Position numbers and translations under genes: made by a program
Notes under the pieces: generated by a model
Told to the model about the DNA's origin: nothing
Databases searched by the model: none
Seen by the model: only the letters and a program-made list of their open reading frames with translations
In this document: positions 16,952 through 23,615 of the stretch, one piece after another
Numbering within the stretch: the stretch's first letter is position 1
Layout: the number at the start of each line of letters is the position of its first letter
Source: a virus
DNA length: 25,139 bases
IMG/VR virus record: IMGVR_UViG_3300022925_000166
Coordinates: 1 to 25,139 of that record
Strand: one strand, 5' to 3'

Positions 16952-18510
16952 TGCATTGCCTCCATTGTGGCTCCACCATCAGTTGCAGCGGGTGGGCCTT
17001 GTTCTGCCATCATTGCTTGCTGCATCTGTTCCATCATCATTTGCTGCTCTTCCGGTGTGGTAAGCAGTTCTTGGTTTATGTTCATCTTTTCTGCGATGAA
17101 TTGTGTTATGCGCGGGATAGACAGAGCCGCTTGACCCTGTGGGCCGAGAGCATTGGCGATCTGCATAAATTGCACAATGTCATTTACATCTTGTAGCTTC
17201 TGAGCCTGAGCCAGAGGCGCAACCGGCGTAACCTTAACCTCAACGCCGTTCACCTTCAGAGGTAGATCGATGAAGCCTTGCTGATCCATGATAAATAGAA
17301 TGCGCGATACAATCGGAACCATTGTCTCATCTATCAACCGGCCAAAGGCAGATCCCAGATTAGTCGCAAGCTCACGCGATCTTTCTGCAATCTCTGTTGC
17401 TGATCGAGCAGACATATTATCAGGCGGCAACGTGTCATCCATCAGGATCTTCTTCACGTTCATGCGCAGATCATTCATCACGATCTGGCTGACATTAAAG
17501 TCACCGGCTCTAGGGAGGGGAGCCAGTGACGCACCCTGAGGGCCACCGTTGCGAGCGACACCGATGACCGAACCAGGCTGTATCTTGATATTCTGTGGAT
17601 TGAGAACACCATCATCTGCCGCTGTATATACACCAGCGATTGCCAGAGAAGCATTCTTGAGAACCAGCTCAACAGTTTTGTTAAGCGTTTTGATGTCAGA
17701 GATAGCTGTAACCAATGGGCCACGGCCATAGATCTCACCGGCCACCTTCATATATCGAGCAACAATGAACGGAGATGATTTCATTGTGCGATACACAAGC
17801 TCTTGCCGTTTGGCTGGCCAGATAACGTGATAGCAATAGATGCCAAGCTCATAGTCATAGATCACCGCATCCATTAGATCGATTTCTTTGGATGGTGATT
17901 GTGCTATCGCTTCGGCTAGCTCTGTGGTTATCTCAGCATCAGGAAACTCTTGTGGTATCGTTTCAGCTTTCATGCGCAGCTTACGATAGACGTTATCGAC
18001 GTTTCCGAATGTGCCTTCCTCGATAGCGACGAGATACTGAGGAATAGGCGTGAAGCGGATTGGTGTAACCTCATCACCAGGTGTCACCATCATCACGGCA
18101 GTACCTACGCAAAGATCCAGCAAGAACTCACCCATAGCCAGATCAAAGTTAGTCTGACGCATGATCTCAAACATACGGGTAGTATAAGCATCCAGAGCAG
18201 CCTGAGCCTGCGGTTGTTGCTGCTCTGGAATGCCGGTGCCTGCCTCAAGGCGACACCATTCCTTTTGCGGAGGAAACAAACCAGCTTGTATGCGATTAGC
18301 AAAGCGCTGGGTGGCGTGAATAGCTGTAGAGTCAAAGACCCTAGACATCTTGCCTTTGCCAGCTACACCGCCCTCATAATAGCCTGAGTATAAATTTCTC
18401 TGTGGTAGAGCGAACTCATAGCAATCTTCATAGATCGAGCGCCATTCATCTTTGCGAGCCTGAGCCTTGGCCTCACGTTCAATAATATCTCTTACATTCA
18501 GCCGAGCCAT
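16948..18510 (-). CDS. Portal protein (head-tail connector)
   Basis: 520 residues, the usual size for T7-like portals. The start, MARLNVRDIIEREAKAQARK then WRSIYEDCYEFALPQRN, and the following STAIHATQRFANRIQAGLFP with PQKEWCRLEAG define the head-to-tail connector family (the Pfam 'bacteriophage head to tail connecting protein' type). AIYCYHV-like beta segments and KTLNKTVELVLKNASLAI form the wing and stem. The C-terminus is Met/Gln-rich (QQMMMEQMQQAMMAEQ), common in these portals. It forms the dodecameric vertex through which the terminase pumps DNA. It is followed within 4 bases by the Bbp19-like gene and then the scaffold. Confidence 0.92.
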   Translation of the reverse strand: MARLNVRDIIEREAKAQARKDEWRSIYEDCYEFALPQRNLYSGYYEGGVAGKGKMSRVFDSTAIHATQRFANRIQAGLFPPQKEWCRLEAGTGIPEQQQPQAQAALDAYTTRMFEIMRQTNFDLAMGEFLLDLCVGTAVMMVTPGDEVTPIRFTPIPQYLVAIEEGTFGNVDNVYRKLRMKAETIPQEFPDAEITTELAEAIAQSPSKEIDLMDAVIYDYELGIYCYHVIWPAKRQELVYRTMKSSPFIVARYMKVAGEIYGRGPLVTAISDIKTLNKTVELVLKNASLAIAGVYTAADDGVLNPQNIKIQPGSVIGVARNGGPQGASLAPLPRAGDFNVSQIVMNDLRMNVKKILMDDTLPPDNMSARSATEIAERSRELATNLGSAFGRLIDETMVPIVSRILFIMDQQGFIDLPLKVNGVEVKVTPVAPLAQAQKLQDVNDIVQFMQIANALGPQGQAALSIPRITQFIAEKMNINQELLTTPEEQQMMMEQMQQAMMAEQGPPAATDGGATMEAMQ

Positions 18511-18521
18511 TTAATTATCCT

Positions 18522-18806
18522 TTACCATTTCACCTTATCTGCCCAATAAGCAGCGCTCATTTTGCCTTTGGCGATATTTTTCCTATGACGAGACTTGAAG
18601 CTGGCGCGCTTCTTCTTCATGCGTTCACTCTCACCGGCCTTAGGTTTGCCCGCTGTTTCCGCGCCTTGCTGCCCGAAACGTATAGTCTTTGTTTGTCCAC
18701 CAGAACTTGCCACCACGATATGTGACTTGGTGGGGTGGCCTGGGGTTCTCTTGGGCTGGTTTAACCGTTTAACCCCAGCTTTCTTTAATTTGGCGCTATC
18801 GTCCAT
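18522..18806 (-). CDS. Basic conserved small phage protein
   Basis: 94 residues, strongly basic. It contains LNQPKRTPGHPTKSHIVVAS, then TKTIRFGQQGAETAGKPKAG, and ends RHRKNIAKGKMSAAYWADKV followed by KW. The combination IRFGQQG ... (S/A)FK-x-RH ... YWADKVKW recurs in small phage proteins encoded beside portal or terminase genes. The charge suggests nucleic acid contact or a role in the head interior. It lies 11 bases before the portal start. The family is recognised only as conserved hypothetical; no function is claimed. Confidence 0.65.
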   Translation of the reverse strand: MDDSAKLKKAGVKRLNQPKRTPGHPTKSHIVVASSGGQTKTIRFGQQGAETAGKPKAGESERMKKKRASFKSRHRKNIAKGKMSAAYWADKVKW

Positions 18807-18811
18807 AACAC

Positions 18812-19117
18812 CTAACGGCCAATGCGAATATTTGCCGTTCCGCTTGTAAATTCACCAGTCTTGAAGCCAGCGCGATACAGTGCAACGCCAGATGGCTCAA
18901 AGCCATAGGTTTCAATCGGAGCAGTAAACGTATCAACATCACGCGCATCGGCATCTGGACTAGCTGTATCAAAAGCCCGTTGCACTGTGATCGTGCCTAC
19001 AAACGTGCCAGAAATTGAGAGATTGAACTCTTTTGTGGAGTAGATCCAATCGGTGAATGTGTTCTCAGCAGTCAGCGCCGCTGTAACCAAACCAGTATCT
19101 TTTGATAAAACAGCCAT
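18812..19117 (-). CDS. Small beta-rich putative virion protein
   Basis: 101 residues, acidic to neutral. It alternates beta strands: FNLSISGTFVGTITVQRAFD, TFTAPIETYGFEPSGVALYR, FTSGTANIRIGR. The pattern ISGTFVGTITVQRA plus EPSGVALYRAG resembles small beta-sandwich head or tail proteins in which noise is described as variation around a signal strand; no enzyme motif is present. It sits between the 42-residue histone-like gene and the basic 94-residue gene, ahead of the portal. A structural role is plausible but unproved. Confidence 0.6.
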   Translation of the reverse strand: MAVLSKDTGLVTAALTAENTFTDWIYSTKEFNLSISGTFVGTITVQRAFDTASPDADARDVDTFTAPIETYGFEPSGVALYRAGFKTGEFTSGTANIRIGR

Positions 19118-19246
19118 TTACTTCGCCTTCTTTTTTGCTGGAGCCTTCTTTGCTGGCTTTTCAGCAGCAGCCTTTTCTTCTTTGGCTGGAGCCTTAGCAG
19201 CTTTTTTTACGTCATAAACTTTTTGAAAATCTCTAATGCGTGTCAT
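19118..19246 (-). CDS. 42-residue Lys/Ala/Pro-rich (histone H1-tail-like) protein
   Basis: From an ATG at 19246 to a TAA at 19118. The ATG overlaps the previous stop as ATGA, and the stop abuts the next ATG, so it fills a gap that would otherwise be empty. The first 13 residues are MTRIRDFQKVYDV. The rest is KKAAKAPAKEEKAAAEKPAK followed by KAPAKKKAK, the same low-complexity style as histone H1 tails and bacterial H1-like DNA-binding proteins. About one third of the residues are Lys. A role in DNA condensation or internal packaging is inferred from composition only. Confidence 0.65.
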   Translation of the reverse strand: MTRIRDFQKVYDVKKAAKAPAKEEKAAAEKPAKKAPAKKKAK

Positions 19247-19470
19247 TGGCCACCACCTAACTTAGTTTGCGTACCTGGTCCTTCCTGGCGCGTTGGAGAG
19301 AACAGCAATCTCATTCCACCAGTACGGCGCAACCGGCGGCGAGCCTGAGCACCCTGCATCTCTGTACGTTCCTGAGCTGTTGCACGTTCTTCAGATCTTT
19401 TCTGAGCCGCCTCAGCATCTTTCTCCGCTTGTGTCTTGCCGCGTCTACCGCCGCCAAATAATCCCGCCAT
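19243..19470 (-). CDS. Small conserved phage protein near terminase
   Basis: 75 residues. It starts with a Gly-rich MAGLFGGGRRGKTQAEKDAE, then a Glu/Arg/Gln helix (AAQKRSEERATAQERTEMQG), then RTGGMRLLFSPTRQEGPGTQ and a TKLGGGQ end. The (G)-x-R-L-L-(F/L)-S-P-x-R ... T-x-L-G end is a pattern I recognise from small podovirus proteins encoded just after terminase and the acetyltransferase-like gene. It has no membrane segment. Its stop overlaps the next ATG by 4 bases (ATGA). It is probably virion-associated; the function is unknown. Confidence 0.62.
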   Translation of the reverse strand: MAGLFGGGRRGKTQAEKDAEAAQKRSEERATAQERTEMQGAQARRRLRRTGGMRLLFSPTRQEGPGTQTKLGGGQ

Positions 19471-19471
19471 G

Positions 19472-19951
19472 CTAAAACCTCGTCATCATGTAGTAGTCAG
19501 CCCCCTCTGGGCCAAACTTTCTCATAACACTTTCTACCTCAAAACGTAGTGCTTTGGCAAACTTAAATGCGGTATCATTTTCCACTTTTACGCAGATTTG
19601 TAGCCTTCTAACCCCATAATCTTGCAAAGCGGTATCGGTTACGGCCCTTGCTCCACGCACAAGTGATATCGCATGACTGCCAATGTCCTTGCTGGGAACA
19701 AGCCACATCTCTGCCAGGCCATGCCAGATGTGCCGAATGCCAAAAGCTATAACCACCTTGCCTCGACCAATACCCGCCCAGCTCCAGCCATCTTCAGAAT
19801 TATCCCAAATGTAATCTATGTAATTGGGAATATACTCCATGTATTCTTTGTTATCATCGGCCAATCGCATTCTGGCGACATGCTCATAGCGCAGAGGAAC
19901 AAGCTGCTCGTCTGGACTCATGCGAAACTCTGGAAGCTGAACCAATCCCAT
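19472..19951 (-). CDS. GNAT-fold putative internal virion protein (T7 gp13-like)
   Basis: 159 residues with the layout of a GNAT acetyltransferase fold. An N-terminal PLRYEHVARMRLADDNKEYM helix is followed by beta strands (KVVIAFGIRH; LAEMWLVPSK), a helix (LVRGARAVTDTALQDYGVRR), the strand LQICVKVEN, a helix TAFKFAKALRFEVE, and a final YYMMTRF strand. The usual acetyl-CoA P-loop (Q/R-x-x-G-x-G/A) is not visible, so it is probably non-enzymatic, as in the T7 gp13 group. Its ATG overlaps the terminase stop by one base (TGATG). It probably acts in internal core assembly. Confidence 0.65.
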   Translation of the reverse strand: MGLVQLPEFRMSPDEQLVPLRYEHVARMRLADDNKEYMEYIPNYIDYIWDNSEDGWSWAGIGRGKVVIAFGIRHIWHGLAEMWLVPSKDIGSHAISLVRGARAVTDTALQDYGVRRLQICVKVENDTAFKFAKALRFEVESVMRKFGPEGADYYMMTRF

Positions 19952-21474
19952 CAGAAGATCTCGAAGTCTGTTGCCGCGTTGAATGTTTGACCGCTGTTAA
20001 AGCTGCTGCCGTATGTACCGCGCCGCAATCGACGTTGCTCGCCACCACCCAGCATCAGATAACCAAACGCATCCCCGCAGTGAGAATGCTCATTCTTTAC
20101 CGGCATATCTTTGAACCGCTCTTGCCCAGCGCCGAGAGATTGACGCTTGAAGAAATAACCACCAGACAAAGACTTGCGAACCCGTAAGCATTTCTTGTTT
20201 ATCATCAGCCCAGGCTTACCGCCAACCAGTCTATTCATAGGCGCAGCAGCAGCCTCACGGCGCACGTTAAACGCGTTACTGTCAGTTGGAGATGCTTTGA
20301 AACCAATCGAGCGCAAGTGATCGAAGGCAGTAACCTCATAGATCTCGTCGCGCTTGTTACCGGCGGGATCGCCCCATATCACCACATCAGCCTTGTTAAA
20401 GCTCGCAGCGATCTTAGCCAGTAGCTCTTGCCCAAACCTCTCAAGGCCCATGTCAAACGTCACAAGCTCATCGAGAACCTTCCACGCGCCACCAGATGTA
20501 CGCTGCCCAAAAATAGCAGCCGGTGTCAAACCAAAGTCAACGCCGATCTGCAAAGGATATTGTGGATCATAAGTAACATCACCTGACATCATATCATCGT
20601 CATACTCAGGCCAGACCGGACGCCCCTCTTGCACAAACGTGTACTTGCCTTCAGCGTAGCATCTGATCCAATCAGCATTCTTACCGCCGAGAAGCTGCTC
20701 ATAGTACCCACTAGGCAGATGAACCTTGTTCTCAGCAGATGGATTAACCATCCACCACTTGCCACCAGAGAACACAAAGCCATTGGCCTCTGGGTTTTCT
20801 GGTAAATCCTTAGCGCTTACCTCCAGCACACCGCCAGGTTGCCGGTAGAACTTCCACGGAAACCGACCGCCGATAGGGTTCTTCTCTGCCAGTTCATGCC
20901 ACCAGTGATCTGCATCAGGCGGGTTGGTATCCATAATAATGCCATACCAAGACGCGCCACCGTCTGATTGCGTAGGATAACGGCCAACACGGTGCGTCAG
21001 CCCGTCGATCACAGCCTTCGGCAGCTCACGGGCCTCATTCACCCATGCCCCTGTTAGCTCCAGCGACAGCAGCTTTCTTACATCTTGCGGCGTAGAAAGA
21101 GCCATGAAGATAACTTCGCAGTCTATGCCAGGCGCACCTTCCCTCGAAGGCAGCTTCAGATGATGCGTGATAGGCGGTTGCCAGCGCATTGGCCCCCATA
21201 CATCCTCAGGGAATAGCTCTTGCCATGTCTTGATTGTTGTTGTTCTTAGCTCTGGATAGGTATTGCGCACGATCACAAACCGAGAATACCGAATGCCATC
21301 ACGCGGCGAGGGCTTTTGCTGAACAGCCTTGAGCATTATTTCAGCAGCGCAGCCGTATGACTTACCAGATCCAACCGGCCCCATCAGGCCGCGAACAAAA
21401 GATTTATCGTGTAGAAACTTCCAGACCGTTGCAGACTTGGAAAAATCCAAGTTCATGCTGGGAAGATCAGTCAT
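19951..21474 (-). CDS. terL: Terminase large subunit
   Basis: About 507 residues. The frame also has an ATG at 21486, but GAGG sits 6 bases before the ATG at 21474, giving an 8-base overlap with the small-subunit gene. Numbered from 21474, GPVGSGKS (about 32-39) is the Walker A motif, with the Walker B region at LTGAWVNEA (about 140-148). A coupling motif DTNPP lies at about 182-186. The C-terminal RNase H-like nuclease has IGVDFGLTPA (about 313), WGDPAGNKRDE (about 370) and HCGDAFGY (about 465), supplying the acidic metal-binding residues. It cleaves concatemers and pumps DNA into the procapsid at the portal. All key motifs are intact. Confidence 0.94.
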   Translation of the reverse strand: MTDLPSMNLDFSKSATVWKFLHDKSFVRGLMGPVGSGKSYGCAAEIMLKAVQQKPSPRDGIRYSRFVIVRNTYPELRTTTIKTWQELFPEDVWGPMRWQPPITHHLKLPSREGAPGIDCEVIFMALSTPQDVRKLLSLELTGAWVNEARELPKAVIDGLTHRVGRYPTQSDGGASWYGIIMDTNPPDADHWWHELAEKNPIGGRFPWKFYRQPGGVLEVSAKDLPENPEANGFVFSGGKWWMVNPSAENKVHLPSGYYEQLLGGKNADWIRCYAEGKYTFVQEGRPVWPEYDDDMMSGDVTYDPQYPLQIGVDFGLTPAAIFGQRTSGGAWKVLDELVTFDMGLERFGQELLAKIAASFNKADVVIWGDPAGNKRDEIYEVTAFDHLRSIGFKASPTDSNAFNVRREAAAAPMNRLVGGKPGLMINKKCLRVRKSLSGGYFFKRQSLGAGQERFKDMPVKNEHSHCGDAFGYLMLGGGEQRRLRRGTYGSSFNSGQTFNAATDFEIF

Positions 21475-21886
21475 CATCTGCCTCATACGTTGTGGTAATG
21501 TCTGGCCCCTTCATGTTGATCCCAACAATCGAAGGCTTGTCCACGTTCTTTTCTGCATCGAGCAAGCCACTAGCCTTAGCCAACACGCGCAGAACACTTA
21601 CCTTGTCAAACATCTCAATCGTCGTACCATGCTGACCCACAGTCACCTTCTTGATCGATGCCAAAGCCTCATCAGGAATATCCTCTAGTGGCTTTACAGC
21701 ACCAGTATGCAGATCAATGATGTCAGTAATACGGGCCGTACCCATTGCAATCAGCTCAGTAGCCACAGCCTCTTTGTTTTGAGCCAATGTCTCCGAGCGG
21801 CCAATTCGACGCTGCAACAAACGCGCACCGCCAAACCGACCAACCGGCGGGATAGGCTTTATCTTATCCTCTTTTTTGCGTGACAT
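21467..21886 (-). CDS. terS: Terminase small subunit (putative)
   Basis: 139 residues. The second half, AITELIAMG-like ATELIAMGTARITDIIDLHT, then IPDEALASIKKVTVGQHGTT and IEMFDKVSVLRVLAKASGLL, matches the C-terminal part of terminase_2-type small subunits: D-(I/L)-P-D-E ... I-x-x-V ... K-(V/L)-x-(A/V)-L-x-x-L-(A/G)-K-x-x-G. The usual N-terminal helix-turn-helix is not obvious; instead there is a basic, Arg-rich lead (MSRKKEDKIKPIPPVGRFGG; ARLLQRRIGRSE). It lies directly upstream of and overlaps terL. It should recognise viral DNA for packaging. Identification rests on the C-terminal pattern plus position. Confidence 0.72.
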   Translation of the reverse strand: MSRKKEDKIKPIPPVGRFGGARLLQRRIGRSETLAQNKEAVATELIAMGTARITDIIDLHTGAVKPLEDIPDEALASIKKVTVGQHGTTIEMFDKVSVLRVLAKASGLLDAEKNVDKPSIVGINMKGPDITTTYEADDD

Positions 21887-21888
21887 GA

Positions 21889-22128
21889 CTAAAACGGAAT
21901 AGAATCCCCGCCCAAATCCGTATCGGCGCGGGAAGATTGCTGAGAACGTGAACCATCATCTTCAAACAGCTTCAGCCAGACCTCACCCTCCTTATTCGGA
22001 AGCGGCAATCCCTCCAGCTTAATGCTGATGCCCTTGTCATTCTGAAAAGCAATGCCATGACGCAACCAAACCGGCTTATCCCGACCAGGTACTTCCTTGG
22101 CTTGCACAACACTAAAACGCTTAGACAT
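21889..22128 (-). CDS. Small protein with SSB-like C-terminal tip
   Basis: 79 residues. A compact beta domain (RFSVVQAKEVPGRDKPVWLR; IAFQNDKGISIKLEGLPLPN; GEVWLKLFEDDG) is followed by a disordered acidic tail ending DTDLGGDSIPF. The last five residues resemble the D-D-I-P-F tip by which bacterial single-strand DNA-binding protein recruits repair and replication enzymes. The start is certain: GGAGG lies 6 bases before ATG. It is placed just before the terminase genes. It might be a small OB-like or SSB-mimic protein; the beta domain is one I have seen in phage and plasmid hypothetical proteins. The functional suggestion is inference. Confidence 0.72.
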   Translation of the reverse strand: MSKRFSVVQAKEVPGRDKPVWLRHGIAFQNDKGISIKLEGLPLPNKEGEVWLKLFEDDGSRSQQSSRADTDLGGDSIPF

Positions 22129-22193
22129 TATTTCCTCCTATACAGCGTTGCAAGTTCAATAACGATATTACAAAGAAAGCAATACCACAATAG

Positions 22194-22352
22194 CTAGGAA
22201 TACATATCAGTGATATTACTACGAGATTTATCCAGCAAACCCTCAGCCAACTGCTTAATCAAATGCGGAAACACATCATGCTCTATTACAGCAATCAGTT
22301 CACCATCGCGCCATATACGCAACCCATCAGGATAAACGTGCCAGTTAATCAC
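22194..22352 (-). CDS. 52-residue protein with GTG start
   Basis: It begins at a GTG that overlaps the stop of the preceding 39-residue gene (GTGA) and ends with TAG at 22194. The product begins MINWHVYPDGLRIWRDGELI and continues AVIEHDVFPHLIKQLAEGLL, a two-strand plus helix layout. The Y-P-D-G-L-R-(I/V)-W ... D-G-E-L-I pattern looks like a small phage family rather than chance. The 65 bases after it, up to the 79-residue gene, contain only that gene's ribosome site. The coding call rests on a full-length frame, stop-start overlap and protein-like composition. Confidence 0.62.
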   Translation of the reverse strand: MINWHVYPDGLRIWRDGELIAVIEHDVFPHLIKQLAEGLLDKSRSNITDMYS

Positions 22353-22468
22353 TTCTTCTTTTTCTTGGCCATCTTCTTCATAGCCATCTTCTTCAGCATC
22401 GGATTAGCCTTGTCCTCCTTAGAAGGCCGACCAACCTTGCTACCATAAGTTCCCTTACCCATTGGCAT
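22349..22468 (-). CDS. 39-residue very basic protein
   Basis: ATG at 22468, TGA at 22349. The product starts MPMGKGTYGSKVGRPSKEDK and ends in a run of Lys/Met (ANPMLKKMAMKKMAKKKKK). The opening M-P-M-G-K-G-T-Y-G-S-K-x-G-R-P-x-K recurs in small proteins of environmental phages. The ribosome site AGGAAAGGA is about 8 bases upstream, inside the end of the overlapping 48-residue gene. The Lys-rich end suggests nucleic acid or membrane contact. No function is known. Confidence 0.65.
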   Translation of the reverse strand: MPMGKGTYGSKVGRPSKEDKANPMLKKMAMKKMAKKKKK

Positions 22469-22601
22469 TGCGAGATCCTTTCCTAATACGCTTCTTCGCC
22501 TTCTTACGAAGCGCCTTCAAATCACTAGCCTCAATCTTCTTCGGATCACCCGAAACCGCAGCTAACCTCTTCTGAGCAGCGCTGTACTTCCCATACGGCA
22601 T
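22455..22601 (-). CDS. 48-residue basic protein
   Basis: ATG at 22601, TAA at 22455; its last 14 bases overlap the start of the 39-residue gene in another frame. The product starts MPYGKYSAAQKRLAAVSGDP and continues KKIEASDLKALRKKAKKRIR. The K-Q/K-R-L-A-A-V ... K-I-x-x-x-D-(F/L)-K-x-L-R-x-K-x-K arrangement is a recurrent small phage protein that commonly neighbours the M-P-M-G-K-G type seen here. The GAAAGGAT ribosome site is close upstream. Function is unknown. Confidence 0.65.
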   Translation of the reverse strand: MPYGKYSAAQKRLAAVSGDPKKIEASDLKALRKKAKKRIRKGSRNANG

Positions 22602-22605
22602 ACCA

Positions 22606-22809
22606 CTATCCTTTCAATATATCAGCATCAGCCTTACGTGCACCACCCTTACCAGTAGCAGCACTCTTCAATCTACCCATCGCCCATTGATGCGCAGAAA
22701 CCTTCGGACGCGAACCAGAGCTATAATAAGCACCCAGCCCACGCTTATAAATCTTCTCAGCCTTCACCTGACCACCAACAGCCTTAACATACTTAGCAGG
22801 TAATTTCAT
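22606..22809 (-). CDS. 67-residue basic phage protein
   Basis: 67 residues with MKLPAKYVKAVGGQVKAEKI, YKRGLGAYYSSGSRPKVSAH and QWAMGRLKSAATGKGGARKA, ending DADILKG. The core S/P-x-x-Q-W-A-x-(A/G)-R-(V/L) ... (A/T)-x-x-D-x-x-(L)-(L)-K-G is a recurrent motif in short phage proteins near packaging genes. Its ATG overlaps the stop of the 61-residue gene by 4 bases, and it ends 4 bases before the 48-residue gene. It is recognised only as conserved hypothetical. Confidence 0.68.
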   Translation of the reverse strand: MKLPAKYVKAVGGQVKAEKIYKRGLGAYYSSGSRPKVSAHQWAMGRLKSAATGKGGARKADADILKG

Positions 22810-22991
22810 CGCTTAGACCTTTCCCTAGAAATCCTATCCATATCAGCCCTAGTCAACTTACCCATACGATATAACGCTCGAGTTCTCAATATTTCCTTGC
22901 GCGTACCTTCAACATCACCAGATCCAGTAACGTACTTCTTAGGAATGCCTGACTTACGATCCTTGGCAACAGACTTAAACTTGCGCTTCAT
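22806..22991 (-). CDS. 61-residue basic phage protein
   Basis: 61 residues: MKRKFKSVAKDRKSGIPKKY, VTGSGDVEGTRKEILRTRAL, YRMGKLTRADMDRISRERSK, R. The D-x-K-S-G-I/V-P-K-K-Y phrase is a recurring opening in small phage proteins of this gene neighbourhood, followed here by a helical Arg/Glu-rich part. It has ATGA overlaps at both ends with its neighbours, so it belongs to a tightly coupled set. The function is unknown; the basic charge may indicate nucleic acid binding. Confidence 0.68.
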   Translation of the reverse strand: MKRKFKSVAKDRKSGIPKKYVTGSGDVEGTRKEILRTRALYRMGKLTRADMDRISRERSKR

Positions 22992-23359
22992 TTCTTATCC
23001 TTTACGTTCAACAACCTCTTAGGGCGCGGCTTTGGACGCATACCAGTTATAGCCAACGGATTCTTAGATGCACCACCACCCTTGCTACGAGCCTTGGCAG
23101 CAGACACAGCCTCCTTAATCGTATCGTACCGAGGAAACTTGCGACCAGTAGACTTCTCATAATCCTCAGCAGCATTCCAAGCCCTATCACCGCTTAGAAA
23201 ACGAGCCTTCCCAGTCTTTTCCTCAAACCATATCTGAGGAATGTTCCAAGCCCTGCCCTCCGGTGAACGCTCACTGGCAAGATACTCAGTTGCCTTGGAG
23301 CCTCCAACAGTCTCAACAGGCTTATGCTTCTTCGGATCAAACGGAACTAGAGATGGCAT
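22988..23359 (-). CDS. Conserved hypothetical phage protein
   Basis: 123 residues. The centre has RAWNIPQIWFEEKTGKARFL, then AWNAAEDYEKSTGRKFPRYD and EAVSAAKARSKGGGA. The I-P-(T/Q)-(I)-W ... A-x-x-Y-E-x-x-T-G-x-x-F-P-R-(Y/F)-(D) ... A-x-x-R-(S) pattern is a widespread family in podoviruses with packaging or structural genes, often annotated as hypothetical. The C-terminus is basic (RPKPRPKRLLNVKDKK). It is the first gene after the 256-base gap and thus the likely head of the small-gene and terminase transcript. It may be virion-associated; no biochemical role is claimed. Confidence 0.75.
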   Translation of the reverse strand: MPSLVPFDPKKHKPVETVGGSKATEYLASERSPEGRAWNIPQIWFEEKTGKARFLSGDRAWNAAEDYEKSTGRKFPRYDTIKEAVSAAKARSKGGGASKNPLAITGMRPKPRPKRLLNVKDKK

Positions 23360-23615
23360 GGGAGCGGCCTTTCATGGTTTTTTGGAAAATATTTCTGTGG
23401 GGATATGCAGCCATAGCAGGCGGGGGCGGGGGGCAAGGGGTCGATTGCTGCAAATCCGAGCGATTGCATTTTGCAGGAGCCTCGATGTTTTGCCAGGCCA
23501 GTCTGGAAACGTATGCTGGCGGCTGTGCAGATTTATTTAACATAATGTGTATTATGCGACTTTGCATTTCCTGCTCGCTGAGTGTGGGTAACTGTCTTTC
23601 GGGTATGTCGGGTCA
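23360..23615 (-). promoter_or_regulatory. 256-base non-coding gap between replication and packaging blocks
   Basis: No convincing gene is present. The sense (minus) strand contains a perfect dyad, a C-rich run (23440-23418), an AT-rich stretch (TTAAATAAAT) next to the dyad, and an AAAGG ribosome site for the 123-residue gene. I found no well-spaced sigma70 promoter. It is the largest gap in the window and the obvious place for control of the late/packaging operon. Confidence 0.45.
23541..23556. promoter_or_regulatory. Inverted repeat, possible operator
   Basis: CATAAT-GTGT-ATTATG, a perfect 6-bp dyad with a 4-base centre and AT-rich flanks, about 60 bases after the winged-helix gene. Such a site would suit a dimeric regulator, conceivably that neighbour; this is unproved. 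Confidence 0.4.

Noticed and set aside
23418-23440. Canonical G-quadruplex on the plus strand
   Set aside because: Only three separate runs of three or more G are present, so the strict four-run rule fails; kept only as part of the gap finding.
23337-23567. 76-codon minus-strand frame covering most of the gap before the 123-residue gene
   Set aside because: Low-complexity product with a poly-Pro run from the C-rich tract, overlaps the real downstream start, and its ribosome site is too close to the ATG.
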